DNA from: Phycisphaerales bacterium
GTDB taxonomy: Bacteria > Planctomycetota > Phycisphaerae > Tepidisphaerales > Tepidisphaeraceae
Length of the DNA: 7,468 bases
Reading direction: 5' to 3'
NCBI GenBank assembly: GCA_003153655.1
Contig: PMAK01000276.1
Span: 1-7,468 of the forward strand
Shown here: positions 1-5,912 of the stretch, piece by piece
Layout: each line of letters opens with the position of its first letter
Position numbering within the stretch: the stretch's first letter is position 1
Translations under genes and position numbers: made by a program
The notes under the pieces: model-generated
Databases searched by the model: none
Told to the model about the DNA's origin: nothing
Seen by the model: only the letters and a program-made list of their open reading frames with translations

Positions 1-21
1 ACTCCTTATCTTCGTGGCATT

Positions 22-42
22 AGGGGCATCCTGACTTATGTC
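22..42. repeat. Short direct repeat, copy A
   Basis: This 21-nt stretch, starting AGGGGCATCCTGACTT, matches positions 295-316 with one single-base insertion/deletion and one substitution; the flanking bases are unrelated. The pair is therefore a short dispersed-type repeat and not a duplicated gene segment. Its origin (REP-like element or decayed mobile element end) is inference. Confidence 0.6.
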
Positions 43-294
43 CGAATCACGCAGAGTTTTTAATTTGGTGGCCTAACCTCCACATCGAAAATGCCCACCC
101 GAACTTCAACAGGCAAGCCAACACCTCCCGACCGCGGCAATCCATTCCAGCATTCGAGCCAAACCATCCGGCCGTCCCCAGGCCCGTAACGAAAATGCTC
201 TTGTCTCTCCAAGTGAGATCCACGAACGGGATCAGCTTCCGGAATCGCACCCAATTCCAAAACCTTGCGAATCTGCTCCCCACAGGAGACATAA

Positions 295-316
295 AGGGGT
301 CATCCTGACTTTTGTC
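295..316. repeat. Short direct repeat, copy B
   Basis: This is the partner of the repeat at 22-42, in the same orientation about 273 bp downstream. It begins AGGGGTCATCCTGACTT and differs from copy A by an extra T after the G-run and one A/T change near the end. The segment between the copies (43-294) shows no recognisable gene. Confidence 0.6.
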
Positions 317-416
317 AAAGAAACGAAACTCGGCGCAACTATTCGAAGGCACCGAGGCGTTATCGCAAAAGACGATTCAGTCTATATTCGTGGAAAACTA
401 TTGCCCCCAATAAAAG

Positions 417-438
417 CCTAGGGAGCTTGCTCCCTAGG
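417..438 (-). terminator. Perfect palindrome, possible minus-strand terminator
   Basis: The arms CCTAGGGAGC (417-426) and GCTCCCTAGG (429-438) are perfectly complementary around a TT centre, giving a stable stem of 9-10 bp with a tight loop. Read on the minus strand the stem is followed by CTTTTATT, which resembles a short intrinsic-terminator U-tract; on the plus strand no T-run follows. No minus-strand gene that would need it is visible upstream (440-860). It could equally be a dispersed palindromic repeat or a protein-binding site. Confidence 0.4.
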
Positions 439-623
439 GAGAATTTGATTGTCTTCAGAATCAAAGAAAGTCGAAAAAATCCCCCAAAAATGTCCTTGCA
501 AACCAATCGAAAGTTAGGTAAATGTTCTATATGCCGCATCCGCGTCTGATGCTCCACCCTTGCGCGTACCAGAACGACCAGCCCCGCCACCCCAGCTCCC
601 AAATCCCCCAAAAACATCACAAA

Positions 624-649
624 CCCCGCACCCCACCCCCCCCTCCCCC
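624..649 (-). other. G-quadruplex motif on minus strand
   Basis: The plus strand shows four C-runs (C4 at 624-627, C4 at 631-634, C8 at 636-643, C5 at 645-649) separated by 3, 1 and 1 bases. The minus strand therefore carries four G-runs of at least four with very short loops, the strongest class of G-quadruplex pattern; the plus strand would have matching i-motif potential. It lies about 215 bp upstream of the PilZ gene start, on the template strand for plus-strand transcription. Folding and any function are inference. Confidence 0.6.
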
Positions 650-745
650 GAATTGGGACATTTCGGGGCATATTGGGGCATCTTCCGCATCTCCATCCGT
701 CAACTTTCCCCCAATTTCCCCTCGCCATCCTCACAACCGGCATAT

Positions 746-775
746 CCCACATTTCCCCCCGCCCCCCGATTCCCC
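746..775 (-). other. Second G-quadruplex motif on minus strand
   Basis: C-runs of 3 (746-748), 6 (755-760), 6 (762-767) and 4 (772-775) on the plus strand give four G-runs on the minus strand with loops of 6, 1 and 4 bases. This is a weaker motif than the one at 624-649 but lies closer to the PilZ gene start. Confidence 0.45.
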
Positions 776-849
776 AATTCTTCCCAAAATACACACCCTA
801 TTTGGCTTTGCGGGCGATGTATCGGATATGAGGCATGACAGAGTTGTGT

Positions 850-855
850 AAGGAG
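850..855 (+). promoter_or_regulatory. Ribosome binding site of the PilZ gene
   Basis: AAGGAG lies 8 nt upstream of the GTG at 864. It is the reason for choosing this non-ATG start and it fits a full-length N-terminal PilZ domain. The same hexamer with the same spacing recurs inside the gene, before an in-frame ATG. Confidence 0.8.
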
Positions 856-863
856 CAGAGTCT

Positions 864-2870
864 GTGGAACTCGCACTAGCAGTCTACGAAGAAATCACCG
901 GGACAACCCCGCTGCCCGCGGTGGAGTCCGAAGACTCCGATCGCCGCAAGCATCGGCGCATGCCCTTCGGCTTCCGCGCCACCATCCTTCCCACCCGAAG
1001 GGGCGTCGAAGGACCGGCCAGCGTCGTCATGGTCCGCGACATGTCTCTCGCCGGCGTCAGCATTCTCAACGAAGATGCCCTTAAAAATGGCACAATCTTC
1101 ACCATCGAATTCAAAGGCCAACGCGAACGTCCCGTCAAAATCCGCTGCACCGCCGTCCGCTGCGAACAGGGCGGCACCGGCGGAACGCAATACGTGATCG
1201 GCGCAACATTCGACGAATTGCTCACCAAGGAACTCCCGCCGCTCCCCAAAGAAGAGCCGCTTCCTCCACTGAGCGATCAGTCACACATTCGCGGCCGTCT
1301 GATCAAGCCCGACTCCGAATTCGCCAAACACCCGGCAACCGCCGCCGACGCCATGGCCGACGCTGCCCATTCCGGCCCCGCGCCCGCCGCTCCGTTCTCC
1401 GTCACTTCGCAGCCCGAGCCCGATCAACCCATGATCGAGCAGACGCGAATCTATGGAAGACTGATTCGGCCAAACTCCGAATTTGAAAAGGCCGCCGTTC
1501 GGGATAATCCGATGTCTCAGTTGAGCGATCAGGCGCCCATCCCCGCAAAAGTCGCCAAGCCGGAACCTCAGCCCGAAATAAAGGCCGCGCAAGCCCCCAT
1601 AGTCGTCCCGGAAGATCTCACCACCGCCAAGGATCCAGCAACGTCCGGGGTCGTGGACGAAGAAGCCGAAGCCCTGGCAATGCTCCTTGCCGAGCCGGAT
1701 AGTTCATTTGAAGGATTTACTCTCGAGGATGGCGACGCCAACTCAAGCGACGACACCAGCATCCTCGAGATGCTCGCCGAAGCCGGCGCCGAAAAAACAA
1801 CAAAGGCCGAACCCGAACCAGAAACCGCCCCAAGCGATCAGGCCCGGCTCCTCGGCCGTCTGACCAAATCCGAAGTCGAAACAGAAAAGAAGCCGGCCCC
1901 AACATCCGCAACCGCTCCGGCCGCGCAAGCCAAGCCCCCGGAACCAGCCGTCAAAGCAGCCCCAAAAGCCGAGCCGGCAACTCCCCCAAGCGATCAGGCC
2001 CGCATCCTCGGCCGCTTGACCAAATCCGAGATCGAGCCGGAAAAGAAGCCCGCCCCCGCAGCCATCGCGCCAGTCGCGACAACAAAAGTTTCAGAGCCGG
2101 CTGCCAAGCTCGCGCCGAAAGCTGAACCCGTAACTTCACCAGCCGATCAGGTCCACATCCTGGGCCGATTGACAAAAACCGAAACCGAACCGGAGAAAAA
2201 GACAGCCCCAAAGACATCTCCCGTGGCCGCTGCGCCAGTCGCCCCGCCAAAGACATCAGAGCCAGCGCCGAAGCCCGTACAAGCAGCCGTCACGCAACCG
2301 GCGATAAAAGTGCCGCTCAAGGTCGAACTGGCCAATCCGCCGACCGATCAACCGAAGCCCGCGGAGAAATTAACCAAAACAACCCCAGAACCCGAGATCA
2401 AGCGCGTTCCACAGGTGACAGCATCCGAAGATGTTGCCGCTGCCAAGCCGGCCGTCGCGAAAGCGCCGCCGGCCGCCCCAGCCGCCCCCGCGGCGCCCCC
2501 GTGGAGCAACGCGTCCAAACCATCAGTCCCGGCAGAACAGAAGCCGGTCGTTATCTCACGTTCACAAGGAAAAGGAGTCCATGCAATGAGTCTCGCACAC
2601 ACGGAGTCAACCTCCGAGCAACCCGCTCCAGCCAAGACCGATGTGGTGAACGGCGTCAAAGCCCTCCTCTTGCAGCAGCGCGAAACGCTCAAGAAGCAAG
2701 AGCACGAAATCGAAACCCTTCGCGCCGAGCTGACGCAAGCCAAGCGAAAATGCGCCCAGCTCCAGGCCAAGGCCGACGCCGATGCAAAAGCCATGACCGA
2801 GCTCGAAGCTTTCCTGACCAAGGAAACCAGCGATCTCGCACAAGGCGACAGCGAAAGCATCGCGGCCTAG
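864..2870 (+). CDS. PilZ-domain protein with repeat-rich tail and coiled coil
   Basis: This is a predicted cytoplasmic cyclic-di-GMP receptor or adaptor of 668 residues. Residues ~20-118 form a PilZ domain: the arginine cluster at 27-32 (RRKHRR) supplies the RxxxR motif and D59-M-S61-L-A-G64 supplies the D/NxSxxG motif, so ligand binding is expected to be intact. Residues ~125-575 are Pro/Ala/Lys/Glu-rich and likely disordered. They carry seven degenerate copies of a motif of the form SDQ-x-x-I-L-G-R-L-T-K, beginning at residues 137, 191, 221, 324, 376, 427 and 494. An acidic insert (266-310) holds two short Leu-rich helices (EALAMLLAE and SILEMLAEAG). Residues ~592-655 are a charged heptad-like coiled coil. 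I see no signal peptide or membrane segment. The GTG start is chosen for its AAGGAG site. The partner and the output it controls (motility, adhesion, polysaccharide) cannot be told from the sequence. The neighbouring metabolic genes are ~205 bp away and probably separately transcribed. PilZ assignment is confident; the rest of the protein matches no family I recognise. Confidence 0.85.
   Translation: MELALAVYEEITGTTPLPAVESEDSDRRKHRRMPFGFRATILPTRRGVEGPASVVMVRDMSLAGVSILNEDALKNGTIFTIEFKGQRERPVKIRCTAVRCEQGGTGGTQYVIGATFDELLTKELPPLPKEEPLPPLSDQSHIRGRLIKPDSEFAKHPATAADAMADAAHSGPAPAAPFSVTSQPEPDQPMIEQTRIYGRLIRPNSEFEKAAVRDNPMSQLSDQAPIPAKVAKPEPQPEIKAAQAPIVVPEDLTTAKDPATSGVVDEEAEALAMLLAEPDSSFEGFTLEDGDANSSDDTSILEMLAEAGAEKTTKAEPEPETAPSDQARLLGRLTKSEVETEKKPAPTSATAPAAQAKPPEPAVKAAPKAEPATPPSDQARILGRLTKSEIEPEKKPAPAAIAPVATTKVSEPAAKLAPKAEPVTSPADQVHILGRLTKTETEPEKKTAPKTSPVAAAPVAPPKTSEPAPKPVQAAVTQPAIKVPLKVELANPPTDQPKPAEKLTKTTPEPEIKRVPQVTASEDVAAAKPAVAKAPPAAPAAPAAPPWSNASKPSVPAEQKPVVISRSQGKGVHAMSLAHTESTSEQPAPAKTDVVNGVKALLLQQRETLKKQEHEIETLRAELTQAKRKCAQLQAKADADAKAMTELEAFLTKETSDLAQGDSESIAA
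1272..2400 (+). repeat. Degenerate ~52-residue tandem repeat in the PilZ protein
   Basis: Coding repeats begin at nucleotides 1272, 1434, 1524, 1833, 1989, 2142 and 2343. The best-preserved copies (1833, 1989, 2142) encode SDQAR-LLGRLTKSE, SDQAR-ILGRLTKSE and ADQVH-ILGRLTKTE, followed by an acidic/Lys segment ending EKK and then a Pro/Ala-rich spacer. Start-to-start spacings are 54, 30, 103, 52, 51 and 67 residues; 103 is close to two units, so one unit may have been lost or replaced around residue 272. The 1833 and 1989 copies are also close at DNA level, which suggests relatively recent duplication. Copies at 1524 and 2343 keep the SDQ/TDQ head but have lost the GRL core. Confidence 0.7.
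2572..2588 (+). promoter_or_regulatory. Internal ribosome binding site and in-frame ATG
   Basis: AAGGAG at 2572-2577 is followed after 8 nt by ATG at 2586, which is Met575 in the PilZ frame. Hexamer and spacing are identical to those of the main start at 864. Use of this site would give a separate 94-residue product (2586-2870) consisting of a short leader and the coiled coil, without the PilZ domain. The sequence signal is clear; use in the cell is inference. Confidence 0.4.
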
Positions 2871-2908
2871 CAGTCCGTCAGCGACGACATGAGGGAAAAT
2901 AGTTAGCG

Positions 2909-2925
2909 GGCGACCGCAGGTCGCC
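2909..2925. other. Short GC-rich hairpin after the PilZ gene
   Basis: GGCGACC and GGTCGCC form a perfect 7-bp stem around a GCA loop, about 40 bp after the stop codon. No T-run follows on the plus strand, so it is not a standard intrinsic terminator. A further CGACC at 2931-2935 can pair with GGTCG at 2919-2923 instead, so two mutually exclusive hairpins are possible. Confidence 0.35.
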
Positions 2926-3022
2926 GGGTTCGACCACCTGATTTGCATCCCTCAGTCGAAGCCCGACGGAACGCTGATCCCCCGTCCGGGAACAGTCGGC
3001 CGCAATCAGATCACGCATGGCC

Positions 3023-3048
3023 GCGATGCGCTCACGTTGAGCCATCGC
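3023..3048. promoter_or_regulatory. Inverted repeat, candidate operator
   Basis: The arms GCGATG-c-GCTCA (3023-3034) and TGAGC-CATCGC (3038-3048) are complementary over 11 bp with a single bulged C, around a CGT centre. It overlaps the candidate -35 element of the sugar-oxidation genes and ends 13 bp before the candidate -10, the position expected for a repressor operator. If transcription begins near 3074 it would not be in the mRNA, which favours a DNA-binding role over an RNA hairpin. The protein that would bind is unknown and not encoded in the window. Confidence 0.45.
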
Positions 3049-3067
3049 AGCCAAATGCGGTTATGAT
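3037..3067 (+). promoter_or_regulatory. Candidate promoter of the sugar-oxidation genes
   Basis: TTGAGC (3037-3042, four of six matches to TTGACA) and TATGAT (3062-3067, five of six matches to TATAAT) are separated by 19 nt, slightly longer than ideal. A start site 6-8 nt after the -10 would fall at about 3074-3076, on or beside the ATG at 3076, so the transcript would be leaderless. That agrees with the lack of any ribosome binding site before that ATG. Confidence 0.4.
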
Positions 3068-3075
3068 TTTGCGAG

Positions 3076-4011
3076 ATGCTTTACCGCAGCCTCGGCCAGA
3101 CAGGACTAAAGGTTTCGATGCTGAGCTTCGGCGCATCGTCCCTCGGCGGCGTCTTCCACGAAGTGGACGAACCCGACTCGATTCGCACCGTTCACGTCGC
3201 GCTTGAGCGAGGCATAAATTTCATGGACGTCTCGCCGTTCTACGGCCTGACCAAAGCCGAAATAGTTCTCGGCAAAGCCCTGAAAAGCATCGCCCGAGAA
3301 AAATATATCCTGGCCACCAAAGTAGGGCGGTATGGCCACGCAATGAAAGACTTCAACTTTTCCGCCCCGCGCGTCACCGCAAGCATGGACGAAAGCCTGA
3401 AGAGATTAGGCGTCGATCACGTAGATCTGATCCAAGCCCACGACATCGAATTCGGCGATCTAAGCCAGGTCATTGGCGAAACGATCCCCGCGCTCCGAAA
3501 GCTGCAAAAGGCCGGGAAAGCAAGGTTTGTGGGTATCACAGGTTTGCCGCTAACCGCACTTCGCACCATCGTGGAAGCAACGCCAATCGACACGATCCTC
3601 AGCTATTGCCGCTTCGGACTGAACGACACGGCACTCACCGACCTAATTCCGGTCCTGAAGAAGCATCGCGTAGGAATCATCAATGCATCTCCACTCGGCA
3701 TGGGCCTGCTGAGCAACCGCGGCGCCCCCAATTGGCATCCCGCATCGGAGGCAATAAAGGAAACCTGCGCCCGCGCTGCAGCCCATTGCCGCGCCAGAGG
3801 CGCGAGTATCGAGAAGCTTGCGGTACAATATTCACTGACGAACCCGGACATCGCGACAACCCTCGTGGGAACCGCGAATCCCAAAGAGATGGATCAGAAC
3901 ATCACCTGGGCCAACGAGCCGATCGACCAGATTTTGCTCGCCGAAGTCCTGGCGATTCTCAAACCGGTTCACAACGTCTCCTGGCCGTCGGGTCGGCAGG
4001 AGAACAATTAG
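3076..4011 (+). CDS. Aldo/keto reductase, probable L-galactose dehydrogenase
   Basis: This is a 311-residue TIM-barrel NAD(P)-dependent oxidoreductase, predicted to oxidise the anomeric carbon of L-galactose (possibly also L-fucose) to the sugar lactone. The catalytic tetrad of the aldo/keto reductases is present: D51, Y56 (in DVSPFYG), K82 (in ATKVGRY) and H122 (in AHDIEFG). The opening YRSLGQTGLKVS is typical of the superfamily. The phrases HDIEFG, ETIPAL, VGITGLPL, ILSYC, WHPAS and ASPLGMGLL match, from memory, the plant and bacterial L-galactose dehydrogenase subgroup more than generic aldo/keto reductases. The start at 3076 gives the usual N-terminus although no ribosome binding site precedes it. 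The next gene begins 34 nt downstream and the third 6 nt after that, consistent with one operon. Family is very sure; substrate is inferred from motifs plus the two downstream genes. L-fucose dehydrogenase is the main alternative. Confidence 0.88.
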   Translation: MLYRSLGQTGLKVSMLSFGASSLGGVFHEVDEPDSIRTVHVALERGINFMDVSPFYGLTKAEIVLGKALKSIAREKYILATKVGRYGHAMKDFNFSAPRVTASMDESLKRLGVDHVDLIQAHDIEFGDLSQVIGETIPALRKLQKAGKARFVGITGLPLTALRTIVEATPIDTILSYCRFGLNDTALTDLIPVLKKHRVGIINASPLGMGLLSNRGAPNWHPASEAIKETCARAAAHCRARGASIEKLAVQYSLTNPDIATTLVGTANPKEMDQNITWANEPIDQILLAEVLAILKPVHNVSWPSGRQENN

Positions 4012-4045
4012 GGCGGGCTGTTAAACCCGAGGCGCTTTTGCACGG

Positions 4046-4885
4046 ATGCGGAATATGGTCATCGATTCACACCAACATTTCTGGAAATACAACGCGGCCG
4101 AGTATGGCTGGATCGACCCATCCAAATCCGTCATCCAGCGAGATTTCCTCCCGGCCGATCTACTCCCGCTCCTCGCGCCGGCAGGCGTCGACGGCGTCAT
4201 CTCAGTCCAGGCGCGCCAAAGCCTCGAAGAAACGCACTGGCTGCTGGGATTAGCCAGCGACAATAAATTCATCCGTGGCGTGGTAGGTTGGGTGCCGCTG
4301 ATCTCAGAGAAAGTGAAGAACGATCTGGAAGCGGTGGGGGCCGACCCAAAGTTACGCGGCATCCGACACGTTCTCGAATCAGAAGCCGACGATCAATTCA
4401 TGGTTCGCGACGATTTCAACCGCGGCCTCTCGCTCCTGAAAGAATTCGGACTCGCCTACGACATCCTGATCTTCGCACGGCAACTGCCCTCCGCAATCCG
4501 AATGGTCGATCGTCATCCAGAGCAAGTATTCATCCTCGATCACATCGCCAAGCCCGGCATCAAGGCAGCCGAGCGCGATCCCTGGGCGAAGTACATCAAG
4601 GAAATCTCCCGCCGGACAAATGTCTATTGCAAGGTCTCCGGCATGGTCACCGAAGCCGATTGGCAAGCCTGGACCGACGCTGGCCTGCGGGAATATTTCG
4701 ACATCGTGCTGGAAGCATTCGGCCCAGCCCGACTGATCGCCGCATCCGATTGGCCCGTCTGTCTCGTCGCCTGCGGATACAAGCGATGGTGGGACATCCA
4801 GCGCCAATGGGCCGCCGGACTTTCCACCGCCGAGCAGGAACAATTCCTCGGCTTAAACGCGGTCAAAGCATATGGCCTCAAATAA
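4046..4885 (+). CDS. Amidohydrolase-family sugar lactonase
   Basis: This 279-residue protein belongs to the COG3618 group of the amidohydrolase superfamily (L-fuconolactonase, L-rhamnonolactonase, galactonolactonase). It is predicted to open the lactone made by the preceding dehydrogenase, giving L-galactonate. The hallmark residues are visible: H9-Q-H11 in DSHQHFW at the end of the first strand, GIRH with H108, LDHIAKP with H166, the CKVSG segment with K196, and D235 in ASDWPV at the last strand. Length is normal for the family. ATG at 4046 is used here, with GAGG at 4029-4032 as a rather distant ribosome binding site; ATG at 4055 (MVIDSHQHFW) is an equally possible start and closer to the usual family N-terminus. 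It sits between two dehydrogenases, 34 nt after the first and 6 nt before the second. Lactonase role is likely; the exact sugar is inferred from context. Confidence 0.85.
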   Translation: MRNMVIDSHQHFWKYNAAEYGWIDPSKSVIQRDFLPADLLPLLAPAGVDGVISVQARQSLEETHWLLGLASDNKFIRGVVGWVPLISEKVKNDLEAVGADPKLRGIRHVLESEADDQFMVRDDFNRGLSLLKEFGLAYDILIFARQLPSAIRMVDRHPEQVFILDHIAKPGIKAAERDPWAKYIKEISRRTNVYCKVSGMVTEADWQAWTDAGLREYFDIVLEAFGPARLIAASDWPVCLVACGYKRWWDIQRQWAAGLSTAEQEQFLGLNAVKAYGLK

Positions 4886-4891
4886 AGAGCA

Positions 4892-5896
4892 ATGAAGACA
4901 ATCGTTCTGGAAAAACCGGGCGAGCTTCGACGAACCGAAACAGATTCGCCGTCCGATGTCCCTCAAGGCTACGCGCTGGTCAGAGTAAATCGCGTTGGAA
5001 TCTGCGGCACCGATTGGCACGCTTACCGGGGCGATCAACCCTTCTTCTCCTACCCGCGAATCCTCGGCCACGAACTCGGCGTCGTCGTCGAGCATGTGAA
5101 CGACACCAACTCCAATCTGAAACCCGGCGACCCATGCGCCGTCGAACCCTATCTCAACTGCGGCCACTGCATCGCCTGCAAAGCATCCAAGCCCAATTGC
5201 TGTGTCAATCTAAAGGTAATGGGCGTTCACGTAGACGGCGGCATGCGCGAGCACATTCTCGTTCCCACGGCCAAACTGCACCGATCGGGAAAATTATCGC
5301 AGGACGAACTCGCGCTGGTCGAGCCATTAAGCATTGGCTGCCACGCCGTCGATCGCGCGGGAATCACCGTGGGCGAACAGGTGCTGATCATCGGAGCAGG
5401 CCCAATCGGTCTCTCGGTAATCCCATTCGCAACCGCGGCAGGGGGCAAGATAACGGTGATGGACATCAGCCCATCACGCCTGGAATTCTGCCGAAAAAAC
5501 AGGAGCGTCCCCACAACCATGGACGCCGCAATCGGCCTGAAAGATTTCACCCCAGATGATCTGCCAACTTGCATCATCGACGCGACAGGAAATCCCAAAT
5601 CGATGACCCGATGTTTCGATCTCGCCGCTCATGGCGGCAGGATCGTATTTGTCGGCCTCTTTCAAGGCGATGTAACCTTCAACGACCCCAATTTCCACCG
5701 TCGCGAACTAACACTGATGGCCACCCGCAATTCCCGTCCGCGAGATTTCGAGCGGATCATCAAAATGATGGAGCAAGGCGAGATCGACGCCAAACCATGG
5801 ATCACCCATCGCACAAATGCCGAGGATCTGATCGAAGATGTCCCAAAATGGCTCGCCCCGGAAACCGAATTGGTAAAAGCGATGATCGAGTTTTAA
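4892..5896 (+). CDS. Zinc-dependent dehydrogenase, probable L-galactonate 5-dehydrogenase
   Basis: This is a 334-residue medium-chain alcohol dehydrogenase, predicted to oxidise C5 of L-galactonate to D-tagaturonate. Catalytic zinc ligands are C38 (GICGTD), H60-E61 (GHE) and E144 (EPLS). The structural zinc site is complete with C90, C93, C96 and C104. The Rossmann motif is G168-A-G170-P-I-G173, and D191 at the end of the next strand favours NAD over NADP. Segments such as DQPFFSYPRILGHE, GVHVDGG, IDATGN, VFVGLF and the MATRNSRP..DF stretch resemble, from memory, E. coli LgoD (YjjN), the L-galactonate oxidoreductase, and related L-gulonate/L-idonate-type enzymes. The start lies 6 nt after the lactonase stop with a weak AAAGAG upstream, so translation is probably coupled. 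The gene ends 16 nt from a convergent gene with no clear terminator between. Family is certain; substrate is likely but inferred. Confidence 0.87.
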   Translation: MKTIVLEKPGELRRTETDSPSDVPQGYALVRVNRVGICGTDWHAYRGDQPFFSYPRILGHELGVVVEHVNDTNSNLKPGDPCAVEPYLNCGHCIACKASKPNCCVNLKVMGVHVDGGMREHILVPTAKLHRSGKLSQDELALVEPLSIGCHAVDRAGITVGEQVLIIGAGPIGLSVIPFATAAGGKITVMDISPSRLEFCRKNRSVPTTMDAAIGLKDFTPDDLPTCIIDATGNPKSMTRCFDLAAHGGRIVFVGLFQGDVTFNDPNFHRRELTLMATRNSRPRDFERIIKMMEQGEIDAKPWITHRTNAEDLIEDVPKWLAPETELVKAMIEF

Positions 5897-5912
5897 CTGC
5901 GACCCAAACTGT

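Larger units (their letters stand above)
1..863. other. Gene-free region with repeats and C-rich tract
   Basis: I see no believable protein gene in this stretch. Open frames exist on both strands, but they are low-complexity (Pro/His-rich on plus, Gly/Arg-rich on minus), lack good ribosome binding sites and resemble no family I know. The first ~320 bases carry two near-identical short repeats; the middle holds a perfect palindrome at 417-438; positions ~540-790 are dominated by C-runs on the plus strand. The last ~60 bases must contain the leader of the PilZ gene, but I could not find a convincing -35/-10 pair there. Confidence 0.7.

Noticed and set aside
47..352. Minus-strand open frames in the first 350 bases
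   Set aside because: The translation runs through the short repeat at 295-316, two frames are open over the same bases, and neither resembles a known protein; a decayed gene cannot be excluded but is not supported.
360..794. Minus-strand 144-codon open frame
   Set aside because: It is the Gly/Arg/Trp-rich complement of the C-rich tract and runs straight through the 417-438 palindrome; no start signal.
802..830. TTGGCT / GATATG pair, 17 nt apart, as a promoter of the PilZ gene
   Set aside because: The -10 candidate matches only three of six consensus bases; too weak to list.
522..851. Plus-strand open frames across the C-rich region (522-851 and 560-838)
   Set aside because: Pro/His/Ser-rich low-complexity translations produced by C-runs, with no ribosome binding site and no family resemblance; two frames are open at once, as expected from composition.
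2581..2589. ATG-CAA-TGA mini reading frame overlapping the internal ATG at 2586
   Set aside because: Only 3 nt separates the AAGGAG from this ATG, too short for efficient initiation; likely coincidence.
4288..5559. Long plus-strand open frame (423 codons) overlapping the lactonase and zinc dehydrogenase genes
   Set aside because: Arg/Ser-rich out-of-frame shadow of two well-supported genes.
3076..5896. Reading the cluster as an L-fucose degradation operon
   Set aside because: The first two enzymes fit L-fucose or L-galactose, but no fuconate dehydratase is present and the third enzyme resembles L-galactonate 5-dehydrogenase; kept only as an alternative.
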